DNA from: Nonomuraea jiangxiensis
GTDB taxonomy: Bacteria; Actinomycetota; Actinomycetes; Streptosporangiales; Streptosporangiaceae
Assembly (NCBI RefSeq): GCF_900099965.1
Contig: NZ_FNDJ01000038.1
Span: forward strand, 1 to 64,000
DNA: 64,000 nucleotides
Direction of reading: 5' to 3'
Positions 40,147-47,409 of this stretch are shown here, one piece after another. A model generated the notes under the pieces. That model worked only from the letters and a program-made list of their open reading frames with translations, did not search any database and was not told the DNA's origin. The position numbers and the translations under genes are program-made. The number at the start of each line of letters is the position of its first letter. Within the stretch, counting starts at the first letter, position 1.

Positions 40147-40965
40147 CTAGCCCTTGACGGCGCCGGCCATCAGGCCGGACTTCAGTCGCCGCTGGATGAT
40201 TGCGAAGAAGATCAGGCTCGGGATCGTCGCCATGAGCGACGCCGCGGCCAGCGGGCCGAGCCTGGCCACCCCCTCGGGGCCGGTGAACCTCACCAGCGTC
40301 AGCGGGAGTGTCATGACGTCGGGGTCCTGGAGGATCACGAGCGCGAACATGAACTCGTTCCAGGACGAGATGAACGAGAACAGCAACGTGGCCACCACAC
40401 CCGGTGTCAGCAGCGGGGCGACGACGCTGACGATCGACCGCAACCGGCCCGCCCCGTCCACCGCCGCGGCCTCCTCCAGCTCGCGCGGCACGGCGCGTAC
40501 GTAGCCCTGCAACATCCACAGCGCGAACGGCAGAGTGAACGTCACGTGCACCGCCACCAGCCCCGGCAGCGTGTTCACCAGATCCAGATCGCGCAGGATC
40601 ATGAACAGCGGGATGATGATCAGGATGAACGGGAACACCTGGCTCACCAGCACCCACCCGATCGCCACCCGGTTGAGCAGGCTGCGGTAGCGGGCCATGG
40701 CGTAGGAGGCGGGCAGCGAGACCAGCACCGTGATCACGCTGCTCGCCAGCGCCACCACCAGGCTCCTCACCGCCGCGCCCACCAGGTCCTGCTCGCCGAA
40801 CGCGTCGGCGAAGTTGGCCAGCGTCGGCTCGCGCGGGATCCAGGTCGGATCCGCCAGCGCCATCTCCCGTGGCGTCTTCAGCGCCGTGGACAGCAGCCAC
40901 ACCAGCGGGAAGGCCAGGAAGACGACGTACGCGGCCAGCGCGACGTACTGCGGGACACGTCTCAT
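40147..40965 (-). CDS. CUT1-type ABC transporter permease (MalG-like)
   Basis: A 272-residue permease with six membrane segments and the MalG-type EAA loop (LEEAAAVDGAGRLRSIVSVVAPLLTPGV, residues ~182-210). N-terminal LVWLLSTALKTPREM and C-terminal FFAIIQRRLKSGLMAGAVKG, including the characteristic GAVKG end, are typical. It overlaps the partner permease gene by ATGA (40962-40965). No ATPase is encoded in the operon, so it presumably uses a shared MsiK-type ATPase, as is known for actinomycete CUT1 importers. Confidence 0.92.
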   Translation of the reverse strand: MRRVPQYVALAAYVVFLAFPLVWLLSTALKTPREMALADPTWIPREPTLANFADAFGEQDLVGAAVRSLVVALASSVITVLVSLPASYAMARYRSLLNRVAIGWVLVSQVFPFILIIIPLFMILRDLDLVNTLPGLVAVHVTFTLPFALWMLQGYVRAVPRELEEAAAVDGAGRLRSIVSVVAPLLTPGVVATLLFSFISSWNEFMFALVILQDPDVMTLPLTLVRFTGPEGVARLGPLAAASLMATIPSLIFFAIIQRRLKSGLMAGAVKG

Positions 40966-41876
40966 CGGGTCTCCCTCATCTGCCGCCACAGGTAGAGCCC
41001 GAGCACGGCGAGCACGACGATCGCCATGGCCAGCCCGAGCATCGAGGCGTAACCGGCGAACCGGTAGCGGAACGCCTCCTCGTAGGCGAACAGCATCGGC
41101 AGCCGCGTCTGCCCGCCGGGACCGCCCTGGGTGAGCACGTAGACCAGGCCGAACTGGTTGATGTTCCACACGAAGTCGAGCGAGGTGATGGCCACGATCA
41201 CCGGCCGGAGCTGAGGCAGCGTGATGTTCCAGAACCGCCGCCAGCTTCCCGCGCCGTCCATGTGACCGGCCTCGTAGAGCTCCTTGGGCACGCCCTGCAG
41301 GCCCGCCAGCAGCACCACCGTGGTCTGCGGCATGCCGGTCCAGATGCCGACCACGATGATCGCGGGCAGCGCGAGGGAGAAGTCGGCCAGCCAGTTGACG
41401 TCCGTGCCGAGCAGGTCGTTCAGGATGCCCGCGTCGGGGTGGTAGACGAGCTTCCACATGAGCCCGATGACCACCGGCGGCATCGCCCACGGCACCACCG
41501 CCAGCACCCTGGCCACGCCCCGGAACCGCAGGCGCTCGTTGAGCAGCAGCGCGAGGCCGAGCGCGGCCAGGAACTGCAGCACGGTCACCGAGACGGACCA
41601 GATCGCGCCGATCTTGAACGACGCCCAGAACTCGTCGTCGCCCAGCAACCGGGTGAAGTTCTCCAGGCCGACGAAGCTCGTCTCGTGCACGCGGGTGTTG
41701 CGGGCGTCCGTGAACGCCAGGCCGATGCCGTACAGCAGGGGTCCGACGCTGAACAGCAGCACCGGGACCAGCGCGGGCAGCATGAGCAGCCAGGTCTCGC
41801 GCGTCTGCCTGGAGATCCCGCGGCTCCTGGTCCCCGGCCGCCCCGGCGGCGCCGCCCTCGTCACGGTCGCCGTCAC
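40962..41876 (-). CDS. CUT1-type ABC transporter permease (MalF-like)
   Basis: A 304-residue permease with six membrane segments. Landmarks are LMLPALVPVLLFSVGPLLYGIGLAFTDARN (residues ~35-65), FVGLENFTRLLGDDEFW, the EAA loop LYEAGHMDGAGSWRRFWNITLPQLRPVIV, and VYVLTQGGPGGQTRLPMLFAYEEAF. I place the start at GTG 41876, which overlaps the LacI stop by GTGA; the open frame continues upstream but without similarity. It forms the channel with the MalG-like partner. Confidence 0.9.
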   Translation of the reverse strand: MTATVTRAAPPGRPGTRSRGISRQTRETWLLMLPALVPVLLFSVGPLLYGIGLAFTDARNTRVHETSFVGLENFTRLLGDDEFWASFKIGAIWSVSVTVLQFLAALGLALLLNERLRFRGVARVLAVVPWAMPPVVIGLMWKLVYHPDAGILNDLLGTDVNWLADFSLALPAIIVVGIWTGMPQTTVVLLAGLQGVPKELYEAGHMDGAGSWRRFWNITLPQLRPVIVAITSLDFVWNINQFGLVYVLTQGGPGGQTRLPMLFAYEEAFRYRFAGYASMLGLAMAIVVLAVLGLYLWRQMRETR

Positions 41877-42949
41877 GACCCGGCCCCCCTCTCCCCGGCT
41901 CCCCCGGCCTCCCGGCTTCCGCCCCGCGCCGCGCGCTCGTCGGGTCCGGCGCCCGCGGTGGAGGCGCGCACCACCAGGTGGGGCGGCACGGTGACGCGCC
42001 GCGGCTCGTGCTCGCCGCCCTTCAGCCGTTCCAGCAGCAGTTCGGCGGCGACCTTGCCACGCTCGGCCGACCCGAGCGAGACGCTGGACAGCGACGGCCA
42101 CGAGGCCGCGGCCAGGTCGGTGTCGTCCATGCCGACCACCGCCACGTCGTCCGGCACCCGCCGCCCGGCCGCCCGCAGCACGTCCAGCGCGCCGAGCGCG
42201 ATCAGGTCGTTGGCGCACATCAGCGCGTCCACGTCGGGGACGCGGGCGAGCAGCTCGGCCACCGCCCGGCCGCCCTCCGGGCGGTAGAAGTCGCCGACCT
42301 GCACCAGGTTCTCGTCGTAGGGCAGGCCGAGGTCCTCCAGCGCCTCCCGGTACGCCGCCCCGCGCGCGGCGCCGGGCACCGTGTCCAGCGGGCCGTTGAC
42401 CAGGGCGATCCTGCGGCGGCCGAGCGAGTAGAGGTGATCGACGGCCAGCCGGACACCCGTGCGCGAGTCGGCCCGTACGTTGTCCACCCGCGTGCCCTCG
42501 GGAACCGAGCCGATGATCACGACCGGGGCGCGGGCGGCGGCCAGCAGCTCCAGATGGGCGTCGGTGACCCGCAGCGGGCTCATGATCAGCCCGTCCACGT
42601 ATCGCTCGCCGAGGCCGTGCAGGACGTCGATCTCGTCGGCCACGACGGCGTCGGTGGAGTGCAGCACGAGCCGGTATCCGGCGGCCTTGAGCACCGGCTG
42701 GATCTGGCGCAGCATCGCCAGGTAGGCGGGGTTGCCGATGTCGGCCATGGCGAAGGCCACCTGGTTGGTGCGGCGCGACTTGAGCGACCTGGCCACGGCG
42801 TTGCGCACGTAGCCGAGCTCGTCGGCGGCGGCCATCACCTTGCGCACGGTCTCCTGCCTGGTCGGCAGGCCGTTCAGCACCCGCGACACGGAGGCGATCG
42901 AGACACCGGCGCGCTCGGCGATCGTGTTGATCGTGGGTCCGTCGGCCAA
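41873..42949 (-). CDS. LacI-family repressor, first gene of the ARH operon
   Basis: A 358-residue LacI-type repressor. HTH and hinge helix are in PTINTIAERAGVSIASVSRVLNGLPTRQETVRKVMAAADELGYVRNAVARSLKSRR; the effector domain includes NQVAFAMADIGNPAYLAMLRQIQPVLKAAGY, VDGLIMSPLR, RIALVNGP, CANDLIALGALDVLRAAGRRVPDDVAVVGMDD. I choose TTG 42949, with AGGA upstream, because an earlier in-frame ATG at 43019 would translate straight through two operator palindromes (giving VNVY twice). The last ~20 residues are a Gly/Ala/Arg-rich tail. It is co-transcribed with, and probably represses, the transporter/ARH/ribokinase genes. Confidence 0.87.
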   Translation of the reverse strand: MADGPTINTIAERAGVSIASVSRVLNGLPTRQETVRKVMAAADELGYVRNAVARSLKSRRTNQVAFAMADIGNPAYLAMLRQIQPVLKAAGYRLVLHSTDAVVADEIDVLHGLGERYVDGLIMSPLRVTDAHLELLAAARAPVVIIGSVPEGTRVDNVRADSRTGVRLAVDHLYSLGRRRIALVNGPLDTVPGAARGAAYREALEDLGLPYDENLVQVGDFYRPEGGRAVAELLARVPDVDALMCANDLIALGALDVLRAAGRRVPDDVAVVGMDDTDLAAASWPSLSSVSLGSAERGKVAAELLLERLKGGEHEPRRVTVPPHLVVRASTAGAGPDERAARGGSREAGGAGERGAGS

Positions 42950-42967
42950 GGTCGTCCTTCCAGAAGC

Positions 42968-43003
42968 GTAAACGTTTACTGTCAAGAAGCTGTAAACGTT
43001 TAC
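42968..43003. promoter_or_regulatory. Double LacI operator (two GTAAACGTTTAC sites)
   Basis: Two identical, perfectly palindromic 12-mers GTAAACGTTTAC lie at 42968-42979 and 42992-43003, with centres 24 bp apart (a little over two helical turns), 18 bp upstream of the lacI-type TTG start. The central CG dyad is typical of LacI-family operators. I saw no further copy in the window, so this repressor appears to act only on its own nine-gene operon here. Confidence 0.85.
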
Positions 43004-43113
43004 CGTTGTTTGGGACATGAAACTCTCCCGTAACTTCCGGGTCAAGTCACGATCCCGTAACGCACCCCCTCCCGCCCGCGCGTGAACATCTGGGACAGGA
43101 GGGGGCGCAGAGA

Positions 43114-44382
43114 TCAGTCGCGGGCCGGTTCGGGCTCGGGGCCGTGGGCGGTGGGCGCCTGCGCGGGCTCGGGCAGGGAGGTGGCCGGCGCGGCCGAGTG
43201 CCGGCCGAGGGAGCGGATGGCCGGGGAACCGGCCAGGGCCACCACGGCGGCCAGCACCGCGGGGATGATCAGGGCCACCGGGAGCGAGGACGCCTCGGCG
43301 ACGTACCCCAGCACGGCGGGGCCGAGCAGCAGCCCGCTGTAGCCGAACGCCGTCACCATGGCCAGCGCGCGCCCCACCCGCCCGCCGGCCGCCCCCACCG
43401 CGCTGAACAGGACCGGCACCACCGTGGCCAGCCCCACGCCCGCCAGCGCCCATCCCGTCCACGCGCACACCACCCGCAGCGGCTCCCCGGCCAGCGGCGA
43501 GAGCAGCACCAGCGCGTACCCGGCCGTGGCGAACAGCCCGGCCAGCCGGATGGTGAGCACCGACCCGAGCCGGGCCCTGATCGGGTCCCCGAGCAGCCGC
43601 ACGGTCGTCATCGCCACCGAGAAGATCGTGTACGCCAGCGGCGCCACGGCCGGATCGGTCGCCAGCACCCACCGGGCGTGCAGCGCGGCCCAGTCGATGG
43701 CCGCTCCCTCGCTCAGGTGCCCGGCGAACGCCGCCACCCCGAGCAACGCGATCAGCCACCACCCCAGCGAGCCCCCCGCCGCGCCGCCCGGCGACGCGGC
43801 CGGGTCGTGCCCCGGCGGGTCTGGCAGCAGCAGGCGCGCGGCCGGCACGTACAGGAGCGGCACCACCAGCGCCGCCACGACCAGCAGCGCCTGGGGATCC
43901 AGCCCGGTCTGCAGGACGAGGGAGGTGAGCCCGCCCCCGGCCGCCCCGCCCAGGCTCCACGTCCCGTGGAAGGCCGAGATGATCGGCCGCCCGTAGCGGC
44001 GCTCGACCTCGACGGAGTGGGCGTTCATGGCGATCTCGGTCACCCCCAGCCCCATCCCGAACACCACCGCCAGGACCGCCAGCGCCCAGTACGAGGGCGC
44101 GAGCGCGGGCCCGAGCAGCACCAGCCCGGACACGGGCCCGGCGATCCAGCTCACCCGCCGGCTGGAGAACCGGTCCACCAGGGGCCCGGCCGCCGTCATC
44201 GACACCAGCGCCCCGCCGGAGATCAGCAGCAGCACGCTGCCCAGCCGGGCGGGTCCGAGGTCGAGCCGGTCGTTGAGCGAGGGCAGGCCGGCCGCCCAGA
44301 GACCCATGACGAATCCGGCAAGGAAGAAGAATCCGAAAACTCCGACACGAGCACGTCTGGCATCTGTGAGGCTTTTGTTCAC
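43114..44382 (-). CDS. MFS transporter
   Basis: A 422-residue major facilitator with 12 membrane segments, of the YbjJ/FucP-like group: FGFFFLAGFVMGLWAAGLPSLNDRLDLGPARLGSVLLLISGGALVSM at the N-terminus, MGLGVTEIAMNAHSVEVERRYGRPIISAFHGTWSLGGAAGGG in helices 4-5, and GVGLATVVPVLFSAVG in the second half. The C-terminal ~35 residues are a Pro/Glu-rich tail. The start GTG 44382 has no ribosome site but lies exactly 7 bases after a TATGCT -10 on this strand, so the mRNA is probably leaderless. Divergent from a ROK regulator, which suggests a sugar or sugar-like substrate. Confidence 0.85.
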   Translation of the reverse strand: MNKSLTDARRARVGVFGFFFLAGFVMGLWAAGLPSLNDRLDLGPARLGSVLLLISGGALVSMTAAGPLVDRFSSRRVSWIAGPVSGLVLLGPALAPSYWALAVLAVVFGMGLGVTEIAMNAHSVEVERRYGRPIISAFHGTWSLGGAAGGGLTSLVLQTGLDPQALLVVAALVVPLLYVPAARLLLPDPPGHDPAASPGGAAGGSLGWWLIALLGVAAFAGHLSEGAAIDWAALHARWVLATDPAVAPLAYTIFSVAMTTVRLLGDPIRARLGSVLTIRLAGLFATAGYALVLLSPLAGEPLRVVCAWTGWALAGVGLATVVPVLFSAVGAAGGRVGRALAMVTAFGYSGLLLGPAVLGYVAEASSLPVALIIPAVLAAVVALAGSPAIRSLGRHSAAPATSLPEPAQAPTAHGPEPEPARD

Positions 44383-44388
44383 GGTCAG

Positions 44389-44398
44389 AGCATAAACT
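44389..44398. promoter_or_regulatory. Overlapping divergent leaderless-type promoters
   Basis: Only 23 bp separate the GTG starts of the MFS and ROK genes. On the + strand TAAACT (44393-44398) precedes the ROK GTG (44406) by 7 bases. On the - strand TATGCT (44394-44389) precedes the MFS GTG (44382) by 6 bases. Both are TANNNT -10 elements placed so that transcription would begin at or next to the start codon. They share two base pairs, so the two promoters must exclude each other. The start codons lie in the inverted arms TTCACG (44378-44383) and CGTGAA (44405-44410). Confidence 0.6.
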
Positions 44399-44405
44399 GT
44401 GATTC

Positions 44406-45659
44406 GTGAATGGAGCCACAACCAGCGTCGAGCTTCGGGCGCACAACCGGGTCCGCCTGCTGCGGGCCGTGCATGACTGCGGGGCCACCCGTACCAGGTC
44501 GCAGCTGACCCGCGACCTGCACCTGGCCAGGGGCACCGCGTCGGTGCTCGTCGCGGGCCTGGCCGAGGACGGGCTGCTGCACGAGGAGCCCGCCCCGGGA
44601 GCCGCCCGGGGCCGCCCCACGCACGTGCCGGGGCCGCACCCGCGCGGCCCGCTGGCGCTGGCCGTGGACGTCCGCGAGGACGCCTGGGAGCTGGCGGCCT
44701 GCGAGCTGGGCGGCCGGGTCACCGTGCTCGACGTGCGCCCGCACGACGGCACCCCCGAAGGCGCGCTCGGCCCCCTGGGCGAGGCCGTCAGGGCGCACCA
44801 GGCCCGCCTCGGCCCCCGCGCCGTCGGCGTCGGGGTCGCCCTGCCGGGGCCGGTACGGCACGGCGGCCTGGTGGACATCCCCCACCTGGGCTGGCGCTCG
44901 GTGGACGTCCCCGCCCTCCTCGCCCCGGACCGGGGCGGGGCCGGCGCGCCGGTGCCGGGCGGGCCGCTCGTCGGGAACGACACCGCGCTCGCGGCACTGG
45001 CCGAGGCCCGGCGGGGGCGGCTGCGGGGCGTACGGGTGGGCCTGCACCTGCACGTGGACTTCGACCTGGGCGGTGTCCTGGTGGTGGACGGCAGGCCGCT
45101 GGACGGCGCGGGCGGCTCCGGCGCCGAGTTCGGCCACATGCCCCTCACCGGCGGCGACCGGCCCTGCCCGTGCGGGGCCACCGGCTGCTGGAGCATGGAC
45201 GTCGGCGCGAACGCCCTGCTGCGCCGGGTCGGCCTCGCCTACGGCGGCGGCCGGGGCCGCGAGCAGGCCGAGCACGTGCTGGCGACCAGCGAGGAGGCGG
45301 TCGCGGCCAACGCCACCGCCCTCGGCCGTGGCATAGCCGCCCTGGTGAACGCCCTCGACCCGGAGGTCGTGACGCTGTCGGGCCACGGCGTGGAGCTGTA
45401 CGAGCGGGCGAGCGGGCAACTGCTGGCCGCCTGCGAGCCCGGCCTCATGGCGATCCGCCGCGACCGCCCGCCTCGGATCGCCGGCTCGGCCCTCGGCTGG
45501 CGCGGCTCGCTCCTCGGCGCCATGGAGTCGGTCTTCGACGAGTTCCTCACTCCTGAGGGCCTCGACCGGTGGCGCGAAAGCCACCCTGACCAGGCCCCCG
45601 ACACGCCCGAACCGCAAAATGTGACGCATTCCACGCTCAAGGGACGAAACCCGATATAA
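44406..45659 (+). CDS. ROK-family transcriptional regulator
   Basis: A 417-residue NagC/XylR-type ROK protein. N-terminal winged HTH: VELRAHNRVRLLRAVHDCGATRTRSQLTRDLHLARGTASVLVAGLAEDGLLHEE (residues ~7-62). The ROK domain follows (GVGVALPGPVRHGGLVDIPHLGW, GNDTALAALAEA, GSGAEFGHMPLTGG), with the zinc motif CPCGATGCWS (~258-267). The normal sugar-site and ATP motifs are diverged, as in regulatory members. GTG start, no ribosome site, leaderless-type -10 seven bases upstream. Probably controls the divergent MFS gene. Confidence 0.87.
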   Translation: MNGATTSVELRAHNRVRLLRAVHDCGATRTRSQLTRDLHLARGTASVLVAGLAEDGLLHEEPAPGAARGRPTHVPGPHPRGPLALAVDVREDAWELAACELGGRVTVLDVRPHDGTPEGALGPLGEAVRAHQARLGPRAVGVGVALPGPVRHGGLVDIPHLGWRSVDVPALLAPDRGGAGAPVPGGPLVGNDTALAALAEARRGRLRGVRVGLHLHVDFDLGGVLVVDGRPLDGAGGSGAEFGHMPLTGGDRPCPCGATGCWSMDVGANALLRRVGLAYGGGRGREQAEHVLATSEEAVAANATALGRGIAALVNALDPEVVTLSGHGVELYERASGQLLAACEPGLMAIRRDRPPRIAGSALGWRGSLLGAMESVFDEFLTPEGLDRWRESHPDQAPDTPEPQNVTHSTLKGRNPI

Positions 45660-45766
45660 CCCACATCCTTTCCCGGCCATGCAAGCGATCTTGCGGGCTC
45701 CCGCGAGGCCCTGTACGCATGGAAGGGTCCAAGGGGCGAAAGAATCTTGAAGCCGAGGGAAGGCCC

Positions 45767-46171
45767 GTGAATCTCGAGCTGGCGCTCCGCATGACGGAGG
45801 CGGCCCTCAAGCAGGCGGCCCGCGAAGGTGCGATGATCTCTGTCGCGGTCGTGGACGAGGGCGGGCATCTGGTGTCCTTCCAGCGTATGGAGGGTGCGGA
45901 GATCGCCGGGCCGGTGCTCGCGCAGCGCAAGGCGTACACCTCGGTGGCCCTGCGCAGGACCACCGAGGACCTGGCCGAGCTGACCGCTCCGGGAGGGGAG
46001 CTGTTCGGGCTGACCGATGATCGATTCCTGAGCGTCGGCGGGGGTGTCCCGCTCTGGGCCGGCTACGGCGAGGGCGAGCGGGTGGTCGGGGGCGTGGGGG
46101 TCAGCGGAGGCACGATCAGGCAGGACGTCAGGTGCGCCGAAGCGGCCGCATCGGTGTGGCGTACACGTTGA
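45767..46171 (+). CDS. GlcG/HbpS family heme-binding-like protein
   Basis: A 134-residue protein of the GlcG/HbpS (DUF336) family: NLELALRMTEAALKQAAREGAMISVAVVDEGGHLVSFQRMEGAEIAGPVLAQRKAYTSVALRRTTEDLAEL, then FLSVGGGVPLW and VVGGVGVSGGTIRQDVRCAEAA. Members include Streptomyces HbpS, an extracellular heme/iron sensor, and glycolate-operon GlcG. This one has no signal peptide from its GTG start (45767, with GAGGGAAGG upstream), so it is likely cytoplasmic. It stands alone, 101 bp before the IHF gene. Confidence 0.85.
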   Translation: MNLELALRMTEAALKQAAREGAMISVAVVDEGGHLVSFQRMEGAEIAGPVLAQRKAYTSVALRRTTEDLAELTAPGGELFGLTDDRFLSVGGGVPLWAGYGEGERVVGGVGVSGGTIRQDVRCAEAAASVWRTR

Positions 46172-46272
46172 GCGGGCGCTTTCCGCAACACGTACCGCTG
46201 CTATCCGCCATGATTAGCCACTGCACCACGGGTACAGAACCCGAACGTAAACTCCCCGAGGAGAGAACCGAA

Positions 46273-46578
46273 ATGGCACTTCCCACTCTCACCCCCGAGC
46301 AGCGTCAAGCCGCTCTGGCCAAGGCAGCCGAGGCCCGTGCCGCCCGCACGGCCCTGCTGGCCAAGGTCAAGGCCGGCGAGCTGACGTTCGCGCAGCTGCT
46401 TGAGCGCGACGACGACATCGCGAAGAAGATCAAGGTCTCCCAGGCGCTCCGCGCCGTCAAGGGCGTGGGTCCGGCCAAGGCCACCGCGCTGATGGAGGAG
46501 GCGGGCGTCGACGAGAAGCGCCGTCTCGGCGGCCTGGGCGCCCAGCAGCGCAAGAAGCTGGTCGACGCGCTCGGTTAG
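46273..46578 (+). CDS. mihF: Actinobacterial integration host factor
   Basis: A 101-residue sIHF/mIHF-type nucleoid protein, unrelated to proteobacterial IHF. N-terminal helical part LTPEQRQAALAKAAEARAARTALLAKVKAGELTFAQLLE, then the DNA-binding segment VKGVGPAKATALMEEAGVDEKRRLGGLGAQQRKKLVDAL, which contains the helix-two-turn-helix. ATG 46273 has a GAGGAGA ribosome site. In most actinomycetes the gene lies between pyrF and gmk. Here both are missing from its sides and pyrF is 28 kb away, so this is either a relocated or a second copy. Followed by two hairpins. Confidence 0.93.
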   Translation: MALPTLTPEQRQAALAKAAEARAARTALLAKVKAGELTFAQLLERDDDIAKKIKVSQALRAVKGVGPAKATALMEEAGVDEKRRLGGLGAQQRKKLVDALG

Positions 46579-46586
46579 ACCCGAGC

Positions 46587-46620
46587 GGCCAGGTCCGCGC
46601 GCACGGCGCGCGGACCGGCC
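46587..46620. terminator. mihF terminator hairpin
   Basis: GGTCCGCGCG (46592-46601) and CGCGCGGACC (46607-46616) form a perfect 10-bp stem with a CACGG loop, extended by GGCC/GGCC with one bulged A, beginning 9 bp after the mihF stop. One of the strongest stems in the window. Confidence 0.75.
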
Positions 46621-46650
46621 AGCGACCCTCAGCAGGCCGACGAGGGACCG

Positions 46651-46674
46651 GAGAGCGGAGCCGCCCCCGCTCTC
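46651..46674. terminator. Second hairpin between mihF and the convergent response-regulator gene
   Basis: GAGAGCGG (46651-46658) and CCGCTCTC (46667-46674) form an 8-bp stem with an 8-base loop, extended by CCG/CGG past a one-base bulge. It may terminate the leftward two-component operon or act in both directions. The remaining ~85 bp before the operon's stop holds nothing I can identify. Confidence 0.5.
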
Positions 46675-46761
46675 ACCGGTGAACGAGGCCCGTCGAGAGG
46701 GCCCGGCGGACGAGGCGGGACGGGGCAGGCAGTGGGTTGAAAACGTAGGTGAGCAGCAGGG

Positions 46762-47409
46762 TCAGGAACGCAGGTAGGTCAGCACGGCGAGCACCCGGCG
46801 ATGCTGGTCGCCGTCGTCGGCGTAGAGGCCGAGCTTGCTGAAGATGCTCCTGATGTGCTTCTCCACGGCCCCGTCACTGATCACGAGCTGCCGCCCGATG
46901 GCCGGATTGGACTTCCCCTCGGCCATCAGCCCGAGCACCTCGCGCTCCCGCGGCGTCAGCTGCGCCAGCGGGTCGTCCTTGCGTCTGCGCACCATCAACT
47001 GGGACACCACCTGTGGATCGAACACGGTGCCGCCCGCGGCCACCCGCCGCAGGCCCTCCAGGAACTCCTCCACGTCGACCACCCGGTCCTTCAGCAGGTA
47101 GCCCACCGCGCCACGGGCGTCGGCGAGCAGGTCGTCGGCGTAGGAGACCTCGACGTACTGCGACAGGATGAGCACGGGCGCCCCCGGCACCCGGCGGCGC
47201 GCCTCCACGGCCGCCCTGAGCCCCTCGTCGGTGAACGACGGCGGCATGCGCACGTCGACCACCGACACGTCGGGCTTGTGCTCGGCTATCGCCTTGACGA
47301 GGCCGTCACCGTCACCGACGGTCGCGACCACCTCGCAGCCGAACTCCTCAAGCAGCCTGACCAGGCCCTCCCTGATCAGAACCGCGTCATCGGCCACGAC
47401 TACCCGCAC
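46762..47409 (-). CDS. LuxR/NarL-family response regulator
   Basis: A 215-residue regulator. Receiver: VVVADDAVLIREGLVRLLEE, phosphoacceptor Asp52 in VSVVDVRMPPSFTDEGL, Ser/Lys in LILSQYVE and LLKDRV. HTH: LTPREREVLGLMAEGKSNPAIGRQLVISDGAVEKHIRSIFSKLGL (residues ~148-193). The MPPSFTDEGL segment and long C-terminal end are typical of the actinobacterial group paired with Sensor-domain kinases. Overlaps the kinase gene by 10 bp. Regulated genes are unknown. Confidence 0.9.
   Translation of the reverse strand: MRVVVADDAVLIREGLVRLLEEFGCEVVATVGDGDGLVKAIAEHKPDVSVVDVRMPPSFTDEGLRAAVEARRRVPGAPVLILSQYVEVSYADDLLADARGAVGYLLKDRVVDVEEFLEGLRRVAAGGTVFDPQVVSQLMVRRRKDDPLAQLTPREREVLGLMAEGKSNPAIGRQLVISDGAVEKHIRSIFSKLGLYADDGDQHRRVLAVLTYLRS

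Noticed and set aside
42950..43019. Longer LacI protein starting at ATG 43019
   Set aside because: The extra 23 residues are the translation of the two operator palindromes and have no counterpart in LacI proteins; TTG 42949 has a ribosome site and gives the normal N-terminus.
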